64,000 bases of DNA from a candidate division NC10 bacterium CSP1-5. GTDB taxonomy: Bacteria; Methylomirabilota; Methylomirabilia; Methylomirabilales; CSP1-5. Positions 16,298 to 23,430 of the stretch are shown here, one piece after another. The stretch lies in the NCBI GenBank assembly GCA_001443495.1, contig LDXR01000006.1:75059-139058 (forward strand), in the 5' to 3' direction. A model generated the notes under the pieces. The model was given only the letters and a program-made list of their open reading frames with translations. It did no database searches and was not told the DNA's origin. Within the stretch, counting starts at the first letter, position 1; every line of letters begins with the position of its first letter. The translations under genes and the position numbers were made by a program.

Positions 16298-17274
16298 GTC
16301 TTTTGCTCCCTCTGCCCGGGCCATCCAGTCCGTGTAAGGACCAGGAGGCCGATGGCGACCCACAGGATCTCCCGCGCCCTGCGCAAGAGACTGAAGGCCA
16401 TGGCGGCCTCTGCGCTCATGCCGAGACCGAGGAAGATCAAGACGGTTCCCCCCTCTTGGGCTCCCAGGTTGGCCGGGATGAAGAAGGTCGCCGCCTTGAC
16501 CCCGAGGAGGAGCGCCTGGATCACCATCGCCGTCGGGACGTCCACGCGGCTTCCCATCGCCCACAGGAAACCGTACGCCTCGACGGCGGTGGTCAGCCAG
16601 CCGAGGAGCGAAAAGAGCAGGCACCCGACCAGAGGGCTGCGGCTTCGGTAGAGCGTGGCGATCTTGTCATCCAGGATCTCGAGCCCCTCTCGTTTCGCCA
16701 TCCAGGCCTCACCCCTGGCACCGAGCCGATAGATGAGCCGGTGGAGGAGCGAGAACAGCCCCCGCGTCTGGCTATAGTAGAGGACCAGGACCACGAGGGC
16801 CAGGAAGAGGCCCACCCCGAATCCCCCGAGCAGCGCCGATGCGAACTCCTGTGTTCTCGGGAGGGCACCGGCCAGCCCCAGAAAGATAAAAAGACAGTAC
16901 GCGAACGTCGTCATGGTCTTTGTGACCACGACCGAGGCGAGGCCGTCGCTTAACGGAACGCCGAGGCGGCGGAGCAGCGAGGCCTTGAGCGGCTCCCCGC
17001 CCAGGTAGGCGAGGGGTGTGATGAGGTTGACCGCCTCTCCCGCCGCCCGGATCAGGAAGGTGTGTGCGAGGGGTACCCCGGGAGGCAGGGTCAGCCACCA
17101 GCCGATGGAAAAGAAGACAGCCATGACCACGGAGGGAAGGAGGAGGGAGGGGAAGCTCCATCCGACCTGCCGGACCTGGGCGAGCGTCTCCTCAAGCCCC
17201 ACCTGCCCGAGGATCCACAGGAAGAGGAAGAGACCGAGGCAGAGGGCGATCAGTGTGCCCCAGGGCCTCTTCAC
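16294..17274 (-). CDS. HpnL-like integral membrane protein (lysylphosphatidylglycerol synthase TM family)
   Basis: A 326-residue membrane protein of the UPF0104/LPG-synthase transmembrane family, with about eight hydrophobic helices. Members in hopanoid loci are called HpnL and are proposed to move lipids across the inner membrane. Family landmarks are LAYLGGEPLKASLL and PANLGAQEGGTVLIFLGLG. The gene starts 12 nt after the decarboxylase beta subunit and overlaps hpnA by 4 nt. Its place between a lipid head-group module and hopanoid genes fits a flippase for the modified lipid, which is inference. Confidence 0.8.
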   Translation of the reverse strand: MKRPWGTLIALCLGLFLFLWILGQVGLEETLAQVRQVGWSFPSLLLPSVVMAVFFSIGWWLTLPPGVPLAHTFLIRAAGEAVNLITPLAYLGGEPLKASLLRRLGVPLSDGLASVVVTKTMTTFAYCLFIFLGLAGALPRTQEFASALLGGFGVGLFLALVVLVLYYSQTRGLFSLLHRLIYRLGARGEAWMAKREGLEILDDKIATLYRSRSPLVGCLLFSLLGWLTTAVEAYGFLWAMGSRVDVPTAMVIQALLLGVKAATFFIPANLGAQEGGTVLIFLGLGMSAEAAMAFSLLRRAREILWVAIGLLVLTRTGWPGQREQKT

Positions 17275-17286
17275 GCCCCCCCTCCG

Positions 17287-17856
17287 CTAATCGCTGCCTG
17301 CAGCCACCTGCCGGAGGCGCGCGGCGATGGCCTCGGGGTGAAGCGATACCCGGGGAATCTCTTCCCGCCGGTCCCCGATCTCGAGTTGAACGAGGAGAAA
17401 GGCAGGGCCAGGCCCGCCGAGGAGCAGGGGAAGCACCGCCTCGAGCTCCTCCCGTCGGGCCACGCGATACACCAGGCGGTACCCGGCCGCCTTCGCCATC
17501 TGTTCGAGAGGGACCTTTGCCGAGAAGGTCGGTTGATTCCCGGTGGAGCCGTGGGCGGAGTTGTCGAGGACGATGTGAATGAAATTCGGCGGGGCGTGAA
17601 AGCTGGCGGTGGGGAGGACGCCCAGATTCATGAGGAGATTGCCATCTCCGTCCAAGACCACGACCCGTCGCTCGGGCCGGCTCAGGGCGAGCCCCAGCCC
17701 AATGGAGGGCGCGAGGCCCATGGAGCCGATCATATAAAAATTCTCTGTCCGATCCCGGGCGACCATGGTCTCCCGAGAGATGAACCCGTTGGCGGCGATC
17801 ACGATCTCTCGATCGAGCCGCTCCAGGATCACCTGAATGGCCTCTTCGCGCATCAT
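17287..17856 (-). CDS. TPP-dependent decarboxylase, beta subunit (phosphonopyruvate/sulfopyruvate type)
   Basis: A 189-residue subunit holding the C-terminal, diphosphate-binding half of a thiamine-diphosphate enzyme. The Mg-TPP motif is GDGNLLMNLG (residues 70-79) with LDNSAHGSTGNQPT at 97-110, the pattern shared by phosphonopyruvate decarboxylase and sulfopyruvate decarboxylase beta subunit. Its ATG overlaps the stop of the alpha-subunit gene by 4 nt (ATGA), so the two are made together. Given a PEP mutase gene at 58.9 kb, phosphonopyruvate to phosphonoacetaldehyde is the favoured reaction; sulfopyruvate or another 3-substituted pyruvate is the alternative. Confidence 0.82.
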   Translation of the reverse strand: MMREEAIQVILERLDREIVIAANGFISRETMVARDRTENFYMIGSMGLAPSIGLGLALSRPERRVVVLDGDGNLLMNLGVLPTASFHAPPNFIHIVLDNSAHGSTGNQPTFSAKVPLEQMAKAAGYRLVYRVARREELEAVLPLLLGGPGPAFLLVQLEIGDRREEIPRVSLHPEAIAARLRQVAAGSD

Positions 17857-19292
17857 GTCACAATCCCCTTTCTCAGGAGCAGGGCGACCGGGGTCCGGTC
17901 CTGCTTCATGCGGTCCGCGGCCCAGCGGATGGCCTGCGGAATCGTCTCCTCCTCCAGGATCTGGTAGGGAATCCGCAGGGTCTCGAGGAGCGTCGGGGTG
18001 ATCTGGCCCGTCAAGAGGTGCTCTGGCGCGTCCTTGCCCCCGTATCCGCGCCAGCCGATCAGGAGCAGGCAGGGGATCCGGTAGAGCAGGGCCAGCGAGG
18101 AGAGGGCATCGAGGCTCTGCCCCAGACCCGAGTTCTGCATCAGGACGACCGGCTGCTTGCCGCCGAGGTAGGCCCCTGTGGCCATGCCCACCGCCGCGTC
18201 CTCCCGCGCCGCCTGGACGTAGCCATGCTCGGCCAGGAGGGTGAAGAGTCCTTTCATGAGCGAGCAGGGGACCCCGGTGAAGAAGTCAAAGCCGGCTTCC
18301 ATGAGGAGCCGGACGAACTCGTGCGCCGTGACCCCTGTCGCCCTCGGTTGCGGCCTCGCTGCCGGCCGCCCTCGGTCGGGGACGGTCTGGTCCATCTGCG
18401 GTCGGCGAGATCGCGTGACGACCGGTGCCGCGAACGTCGGTCGCGGAAAATCCTGAAGGATCAGGCGGTCGATCTCTTCCTCGAGTCGATGACAGAACTC
18501 GATCTCCTTGATGGCGCGTTGGTACTGGTCGATGCCGAGGTAGCGGAGAAACCGGCGGATGCCCCAGTCCACCGCCTCGTACGGGACCGTGGGGGCTGCC
18601 ATGTCCCCCATGCGGATGATGAGGGACTTGACGAGCGGCTCGGGCTCGAGCGGGGTGTTCCAGAGCGGATGCTCGCCGATCTGGGCGCGAAACCGGGTGA
18701 TATGCTCTTCCCGGTAGAATTCCCCGCGGAATTTCATGAAGTCGATTGCTGTCCAGAAGTCCCACCGCGCCGAGGCGAAGGCACAATCGGGAAGGAAGAA
18801 CTGGATCGGATTGATCCAGACGTCGAAATAGGGATGGCTCAGGAGGCTCACGGCCGCGGCGAGGCGATCCGTGCCGGGCCGGCCCACCTGTGGGTCCCCC
18901 ACCACGGTCGCTGCCGTCTCAAGATGGTGGGCAAAGACCGGGGCCTCCTCGACGATGCGCCGCAGCGCGTAGATCTTCCGCTCGACCAGATGCCAGCCCT
19001 TCTCATCCGAGACGGGAAGGATGTCGAGATGCGCCTCGAGCTCCTGGATCGCGCTCTCCTTGCGGTCATGCAGGGCGCCGAAATCGCGGCGCGTGAACTC
19101 GCCGCTCGGAAAGACCTCGAGCGCGACGTCCAGGAAGTCGCGGAAGTTGTCCAGGGTATGGGCGTACACCCCGTGGTAATGGGTCGGCTGCCTGTCGATG
19201 ATGGGCAGGCTCGCGTAGATGGCCGCGCCCGGGTCGAGGCCGCAGCTCTTCAGCAGCTTGGTCGCGAGGATCGCGTGCGTCCCCCAGTCCAT
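17853..19292 (-). CDS. Fusion: unknown His-rich domain plus TPP decarboxylase alpha subunit
   Basis: A 479-residue protein. Residues ~310-479 are the N-terminal TPP-binding half of a phosphonopyruvate/sulfopyruvate decarboxylase, with the catalytic-Glu region REDAAVGMATGAYLGG and MQNSGLGQSLDALSSL. The first ~300 residues form a separate domain I cannot identify: it opens WGTHAILA, has the His cluster THYHGVYAHTLDN, HH near residue 123 and LLSHPYFDVW, and looks like an all-helical metal-dependent hydrolase, with only a faint resemblance to zinc phospholipase C. ATG 19292 has AGGGAGG about eight bases upstream and starts 2 nt after the previous gene stops. The two domains are joined by a Pro/Arg-rich linker. 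Stand-alone alpha subunits are about 170 residues, so the fusion is unusual. Confidence 0.78.
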   Translation of the reverse strand: MDWGTHAILATKLLKSCGLDPGAAIYASLPIIDRQPTHYHGVYAHTLDNFRDFLDVALEVFPSGEFTRRDFGALHDRKESAIQELEAHLDILPVSDEKGWHLVERKIYALRRIVEEAPVFAHHLETAATVVGDPQVGRPGTDRLAAAVSLLSHPYFDVWINPIQFFLPDCAFASARWDFWTAIDFMKFRGEFYREEHITRFRAQIGEHPLWNTPLEPEPLVKSLIIRMGDMAAPTVPYEAVDWGIRRFLRYLGIDQYQRAIKEIEFCHRLEEEIDRLILQDFPRPTFAAPVVTRSRRPQMDQTVPDRGRPAARPQPRATGVTAHEFVRLLMEAGFDFFTGVPCSLMKGLFTLLAEHGYVQAAREDAAVGMATGAYLGGKQPVVLMQNSGLGQSLDALSSLALLYRIPCLLLIGWRGYGGKDAPEHLLTGQITPTLLETLRIPYQILEEETIPQAIRWAADRMKQDRTPVALLLRKGIVT

Positions 19293-19294
19293 CG

Positions 19295-20503
19295 CTAGGC
19301 CTCCCTGTCGGCAGAGACCGGCCTCGGGGCCATCTCGGGATGCTCCTGGCGCTCGGCCCGCCTGTCCCGAATGAGGAGGGCGAGGACCGACGGCCAGAAG
19401 AGGTTGATCCCGATCGCCGCGGCCCAGAGAAACCACTCGAGCCGGTCCACCAGCGCTGCGAGAAGGACGATCAGGGCAAAGTCCCGGTGCATGACCTGGG
19501 CGAGAAGCCGATTGACCGGGCGGCGCCGGATCATGTACGCCCCCATGGTCCCGGCCGCCGTAGCTGCGCCCACGACGAGCAGCGCGCCCACGATGAGCAC
19601 GCTGGGCTCTGGCCTTCTCAGATACGCCGCCCGGACGATAGCGGCAAAGATCCCCACGTGCACCAGGTTGTCCAGGACATAATCCATCACGCCGCCCCAT
19701 CGGCTCTCCTGCAGCCTCAGGCGGGCCAGCATCCCGTCTAGCAGGTCGGTGAGATAGGCGAGGACGAAGAGCATCCCCCCGACGACTGTCCAGGCGTAAT
19801 CGCCCTGCCACAAGCACGCGATGGCGCCGAGCCCGATGAAAAATCCTGCCAGGGTGAGCTGGTTGGGGGTGACCCGCGTGTCGACCAGGGCACGCATGAC
19901 TGGGAAGAGGAGGCGTCTCGAGCGGCGGATCAGCCAGCTATCGGTTGGCTTCCCCAGGGCCCGATAGAGGGCGGCCGCTGCCCTCTCGCTGGTCGTGTTG
20001 GCGAGATCGAGGCACACTGCCGCCCCCGAAAGGGGGACCTGGACTGGAGGCTGCAGGCGTCCGGTCGGGACCGCGGGGCTCCCGAGTGCCACCGGAGCAT
20101 CGGAACCCTGGCCCGCCGGGACCACGAACGGTGCCCCGGGATGATAGGCGGCCCTGAGTTCCGTGAGCAGGGGTGGGTTCAGCACGGTGCTCGCGCGGAT
20201 GAAGAAGCACGGGGGGATCCCGTTGCCGCCCACGGCTTTGCTCACCGCTGCCGGTTCCGTGTCGACCCACTCGATCCGACTCTCGGATAGTCGCTCGCCC
20301 ACCAGGGCCTGCAGCCGGGGGGCCGCGTCGCCGGCGCAGATGATCACGCGGCGCACGCCGGCGCGCTGTGTACTGACAAGGATGCGCCTGAGCAGGGAGA
20401 CCCCGCCCACGCGCGCGGCGGCAACAGACCAGTCCCCGTGTGTCGGGGGGAGGACGATGGCCGTTCTTCCGACGTCATCCATTGGGGCGCTAGCGTGAGG
20501 CAT
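19295..20503 (-). CDS. CDP-alcohol phosphotransferase with N-terminal nucleotidyltransferase-like domain
   Basis: A 402-residue protein in two parts. Residues ~210-390 form a membrane CDP-alcohol phosphotransferase, with the complete motif Asp253-x2-Asp256-Gly257-x2-Ala260-Arg261-x8-Gly270-x3-Asp274-x3-Asp278. This enzyme class moves a phospho (or phosphono) alcohol from CMP onto a lipid or polyol hydroxyl. Residues ~12-180 have a nucleotidyltransferase-like layout (TAIVLPP, LLRRILVSTQRAGVRRVIICAGD) but lack the Gly-rich/Arg nucleotide loop, so that half may be inactive or regulatory. The architecture recalls fused inositol-phosphate cytidylyltransferase/DIPP synthases. It overlaps the upstream cytidylyltransferase gene by 14 nt; ATG 20503 was preferred over 20482 because GAGGA lies ahead of it. 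Confidence 0.83.
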   Translation of the reverse strand: MPHASAPMDDVGRTAIVLPPTHGDWSVAAARVGGVSLLRRILVSTQRAGVRRVIICAGDAAPRLQALVGERLSESRIEWVDTEPAAVSKAVGGNGIPPCFFIRASTVLNPPLLTELRAAYHPGAPFVVPAGQGSDAPVALGSPAVPTGRLQPPVQVPLSGAAVCLDLANTTSERAAAALYRALGKPTDSWLIRRSRRLLFPVMRALVDTRVTPNQLTLAGFFIGLGAIACLWQGDYAWTVVGGMLFVLAYLTDLLDGMLARLRLQESRWGGVMDYVLDNLVHVGIFAAIVRAAYLRRPEPSVLIVGALLVVGAATAAGTMGAYMIRRRPVNRLLAQVMHRDFALIVLLAALVDRLEWFLWAAAIGINLFWPSVLALLIRDRRAERQEHPEMAPRPVSADREA

Positions 20504-21236
20504 GGGTTGCAACAATCCTCGGGAGGACTTCCTCCCGGGCCCGATCGAGCTCTTTCGGCCCATCGATGTCGATCCACGAGAGTCCCGTGGTCACCGAACA
20601 GTGAACGGGGACACCCTTGGCGATCAACCGTTCCAGGGCGGCCGTGTAGTACTCGTTGGTCGCCCCTTCCTCCGTCAGCCGCTCGATTTCGGCGAAGAAG
20701 AGCCGCCCGCCGTCGCTGGAAAACCGCGCGATGCCGAGAAAGGTCCCCGTCACCTCGGCGGGAGGGACCGTCTTGCTCACCGCCAGGACCCGGGTGCCTC
20801 GGGCCGCGACTTTCTTGCTCTCGGCGTGGATCTCTTCGCTCACGGCGAGGCAGATTTCTCCTGGTCCTTCGAGGCAGGCCTTCAGGATGTCCGGATGGAA
20901 GAGGATGTCGGCGTAGCAGATGACGAAGGGGGATCCGAGGAGCCGTTCGCGGCTCACCCAGACCGAGTATAAATTATTCGTGTCGGCGTAGCGAGGATTC
21001 TCCACGACGGTGACCGGGAAGGGGCGCCCGCCGCCCGTCCCCCGCGCGAACGCACGGATCTGCTCCCCCAGGTAGCCGGTGACGATCACCGCCTCCGCGA
21101 TCCGCTGCGCCGCCAGGGCGTCCAGCAGGTAGGCGAGGATCGGTCTGCCCCCCACATCCAAGAGACATTTGGGGGTCTCCACCGTGAAAGGCCGGAGGCG
21201 GGTCGCCTGGCCTGCCGCGAGCACGAGCGCCCTCAC
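20490..21236 (-). CDS. LicC/PntC-like CTP:phospho(no)-alcohol cytidylyltransferase
   Basis: A 248-residue cytoplasmic nucleotidyltransferase. The nucleotide loop is LAAGQATRLRPFT (residues 7-19) with Lys23 in TPKCLLDVGG, the metal Asp is in YAD (108-110), and the segment DTNNLYSVW (85-93) is characteristic of the LicC/PntC group that activates phosphocholine or 2-aminoethylphosphonate with CTP. GTG 21236 overlaps the stop of hpnG by 4 nt (GTGA). Next to a CDP-alcohol transferase and a phosphonopyruvate-type decarboxylase, it most likely makes a CMP-activated head group. A glucose-1-phosphate type substrate cannot be excluded. Confidence 0.82.
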   Translation of the reverse strand: MRALVLAAGQATRLRPFTVETPKCLLDVGGRPILAYLLDALAAQRIAEAVIVTGYLGEQIRAFARGTGGGRPFPVTVVENPRYADTNNLYSVWVSRERLLGSPFVICYADILFHPDILKACLEGPGEICLAVSEEIHAESKKVAARGTRVLAVSKTVPPAEVTGTFLGIARFSSDGGRLFFAEIERLTEEGATNEYYTAALERLIAKGVPVHCSVTTGLSWIDIDGPKELDRAREEVLPRIVATHASR

Positions 21237-21970
21237 GGTCGCAGCTCCCGTAAGAGAGCGGCAATGGCCCGAGCGAGGTGTCGGGTGGCGATCCGGAGCC
21301 TCGCCGCCACGTGGAGCATCGGGGGAATCCACGACGGATGCCGGAGGAGAGAGGCGGCGACGGCGATGGGCTTGAGGCGGCCGTCCGACGCCAGGAAGGC
21401 GCTTCCCCGTGCCGCCCAGGGCTCGGCGGCGGTATCCGAGACGACCCTGATCGCGAGGAACGGGATCCCTCGCCACTCCGCTGCTTCGGCCAGATAGGCG
21501 CTCTCCATGTCCACAGCCACGATCGGCCCGCCCGACCGCCTCTCAGCCGTCTCGGCTGGCGTCATGACTTTATCGACCGTGAGGATGGTCCCGACATGGA
21601 AGGGGAGCCCGATGGCCTTGGTGGCGCCCGTCGCGGTTTCGAGCAGGAAGGGGTCAGCGGCGAAGGATTCGGCATGTCGAATCACCTGAGAGGCGACGAC
21701 GAGGTCCCCGAGAACCGCCTCGGACCCCACCCCCCCACAGAAGCCGGCCGACAGGAGCACGCTGGGCGTGCCAAGCGAGGCGACGGCCCGGTCCGCTCCA
21801 CGCGCACCCATCCCCGCCTGCAGCAGGAGGATTCGATTCCCCTCATCGCGGTACCGGAGGAGGCCATCGACATTCCGGTCTCTCCGAAGCCCGAGATGCT
21901 TGACGAGCGGGGCCGCCTCCACCCCGAGGGCCACTACGATCGTAGCCGGGCCATGGGCCAATCGAGACAT
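21233..21970 (-). CDS. hpnG: Hopanoid-associated nucleoside phosphorylase HpnG
   Basis: A 245-residue phosphorylase of the PNP/MTAP fold. In hopanoid makers HpnG removes adenine from adenosylhopane (the HpnH product) to give phosphoribosylhopane. Visible features are VVALGVEAAPLVKHLG, the Gly-rich SAGFCGGVG, and the nucleoside-binding VAVDMESAYLAEAAEWRGIPFLAIRVVSD block with the key Met-Glu pair. ATG 21970 has GAGG six bases upstream. It is linked on one side to the 130-residue protein and hpnH and on the other, by a 4-nt overlap, to the cytidylyltransferase. Confidence 0.9.
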   Translation of the reverse strand: MSRLAHGPATIVVALGVEAAPLVKHLGLRRDRNVDGLLRYRDEGNRILLLQAGMGARGADRAVASLGTPSVLLSAGFCGGVGSEAVLGDLVVASQVIRHAESFAADPFLLETATGATKAIGLPFHVGTILTVDKVMTPAETAERRSGGPIVAVDMESAYLAEAAEWRGIPFLAIRVVSDTAAEPWAARGSAFLASDGRLKPIAVAASLLRHPSWIPPMLHVAARLRIATRHLARAIAALLRELRP

Positions 21971-21983
21971 CCTTGCCTCACCC

Positions 21984-22376
21984 CTATAGATCCCCCCGCG
22001 CCTCGGCCTCGGCGCGGAGCCGCTCCGCCTCGGCCTGGCGTAACTTGTCGCTCTTGGTTGCCCACGCCTCCCAGGATTTCCCAAAGGCGGTATCTTCCCC
22101 CGTGAAGTCCACGGCCACAATGTCGGCGTAGGGGATGGTCTGGGTACCAGGGGCTCCCTGGGGGAAGAACTGGAGATACGCCTGAGATCCGCGCGCCTGG
22201 CGGTTAAAGATGTACCCTTCGATGCGCGTGCCATCCTTCAGTTCGAGGGCGACATCGCCCCGATAATCAAAGGCCGCCTCGATGACCTCCTGAAGTTCCG
22301 TGGGATTCGCGGGACGGAACGAGCGCCCTTCCCACTGGGGTCGTTCCGAGCCGTGTGCCTTCGTCTCCTGAGGCAT
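21984..22376 (-). CDS. Unknown 130-residue protein between hpnH and hpnG
   Basis: I do not recognise a named family. The middle (~residues 40-95) looks like a small beta-barrel of the Sm/LSm type: VALELKDGTRIEGYIFNR, then IPYADIVAVDFTGED, followed by a Trp-rich turn (GKSWEAW) and a charged C-terminal helix rich in Arg, Glu and Ala. No signal peptide or membrane helix is present, so it should be cytoplasmic. It sits 13 nt before hpnG and 16 nt after hpnH in the same run, which argues for a role with these two enzymes, for example as a regulatory or scaffold protein. Confidence 0.75.
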   Translation of the reverse strand: MPQETKAHGSERPQWEGRSFRPANPTELQEVIEAAFDYRGDVALELKDGTRIEGYIFNRQARGSQAYLQFFPQGAPGTQTIPYADIVAVDFTGEDTAFGKSWEAWATKSDKLRQAEAERLRAEAEARGDL

Positions 22377-22392
22377 GGCCCGCCCGCCCCCT

Positions 22393-23406
22393 TCACGAAT
22401 TCGGCATCAGCGTCACCCTGACCGTCCGGGCAAAGCCCGACCAGGAGCTGAACGTATCATCGACGGCGGTGGCCTCGTAGCCGCAGTGCACCATGCAGTC
22501 GGCGCACTTGTCGTTGCGGCCGGTCCCGTACCGGTCCCAGTCGGTGGTCTCCATCAATGCCTTGTAGCTGGGGGCGTAGCCATCTTGCAGCAGATAGCAG
22601 GGTCGCTGCCACCCAAAGATGTTGTATGTGGGATTTCCCCAGGGCGTGCACTGGTAATCGCGCTTCCCCATGAGGAATTCGAGGAACAGGGGCGACTGGT
22701 TGAAGCGCCAGTGTTTCTTGCGATCCTTGAGGATGGCCCCAAAGAGCTCTGTGACGCGATGGCGCCGGAGGAAGTGCTCCTGATCGGGGGCCTTCTGGTA
22801 GCTGTACCCCGGGGAGATCATCATCCCTTCGACCCCGAGTTCCATCATCCTGTCAAAGAATGTCCGGACCCGCTCCGGGTTGGCGCCGTCGAAGAGGGTC
22901 GTGTTGGTCGTGACCCGAAAGCCGCGCGCCAGCGCTACCTTGATGGCCCTCAGCGCGATATCGTACACCCCATCCCGGCAGACGGCGATGTCGTGCTCTT
23001 CTCTGAGCCCGTCCATGTGAATGCTGAAGGTCAGATACGTGGATGGCGTGTACTCGTCAAGCTTGCGCTCCAGCAAGAGCGCGTTGGTGCAGAGGTAGAC
23101 GTACTTCTTCTGCGCAACGAGCCCCCGGACAATCTCGGGCATGTCGGGATGAATCAGGGGTTCGCCCCCGGGGATACTCACGATCGGCGCCCCGCATTCA
23201 TCGGCGACGGCCCAGCACTCCTCGGGTGTCAGGCGTTTCTGCAGGACGTGCTCGGGGTATTGAATCTTGCCGCAGCCGGCACAGGCCAGGTTGCACCGAA
23301 AGAGGGGCTCGAGCATCAGCACGAGGGGATACCTGGTATTCCCCTTGAGCTTTTGGCGGAGCACGTACAGGGTAACGGCGAGCGACTGCGAGAGCGGAAC
23401 TGCCAT
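22393..23406 (-). CDS. hpnH: Hopanoid radical SAM protein HpnH (adenosylhopane synthase)
   Basis: A 337-residue radical SAM enzyme that adds the 5'-deoxyadenosyl group to diploptene, starting the C35 side chain of extended hopanoids. The cluster motif is C38-x3-C42-x2-C45 (CNLACAGC), followed by the SAM-binding GGEP. The C-terminal part carries further cysteines (CTPW, CYLL, CADCMVHCGYEA) as in HpnH. The normal length and place, directly before the 130-residue protein and hpnG, support the call. ATG 23406 is the first good start. Confidence 0.94.
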   Translation of the reverse strand: MAVPLSQSLAVTLYVLRQKLKGNTRYPLVLMLEPLFRCNLACAGCGKIQYPEHVLQKRLTPEECWAVADECGAPIVSIPGGEPLIHPDMPEIVRGLVAQKKYVYLCTNALLLERKLDEYTPSTYLTFSIHMDGLREEHDIAVCRDGVYDIALRAIKVALARGFRVTTNTTLFDGANPERVRTFFDRMMELGVEGMMISPGYSYQKAPDQEHFLRRHRVTELFGAILKDRKKHWRFNQSPLFLEFLMGKRDYQCTPWGNPTYNIFGWQRPCYLLQDGYAPSYKALMETTDWDRYGTGRNDKCADCMVHCGYEATAVDDTFSSWSGFARTVRVTLMPNS

Positions 23407-23430
23407 GATACGACGCCTCCTTGGGCCGGC

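Noticed and set aside
17287-19292. Acetolactate synthase or other generic TPP enzyme
   Set aside because: The subunits lack the middle domain of acetolactate synthase, and the LDNSAHGSTGNQPT and GDGNLLMNLG blocks fit the phosphonopyruvate/sulfopyruvate decarboxylase group.
19293-19817. Upstream extension of the TPP alpha-subunit fusion
   Set aside because: Open frame in the wrong phase of the CDP-alcohol transferase gene; Arg/Gly/Pro-rich and without homology. ATG 19292 has a good ribosome-binding site.
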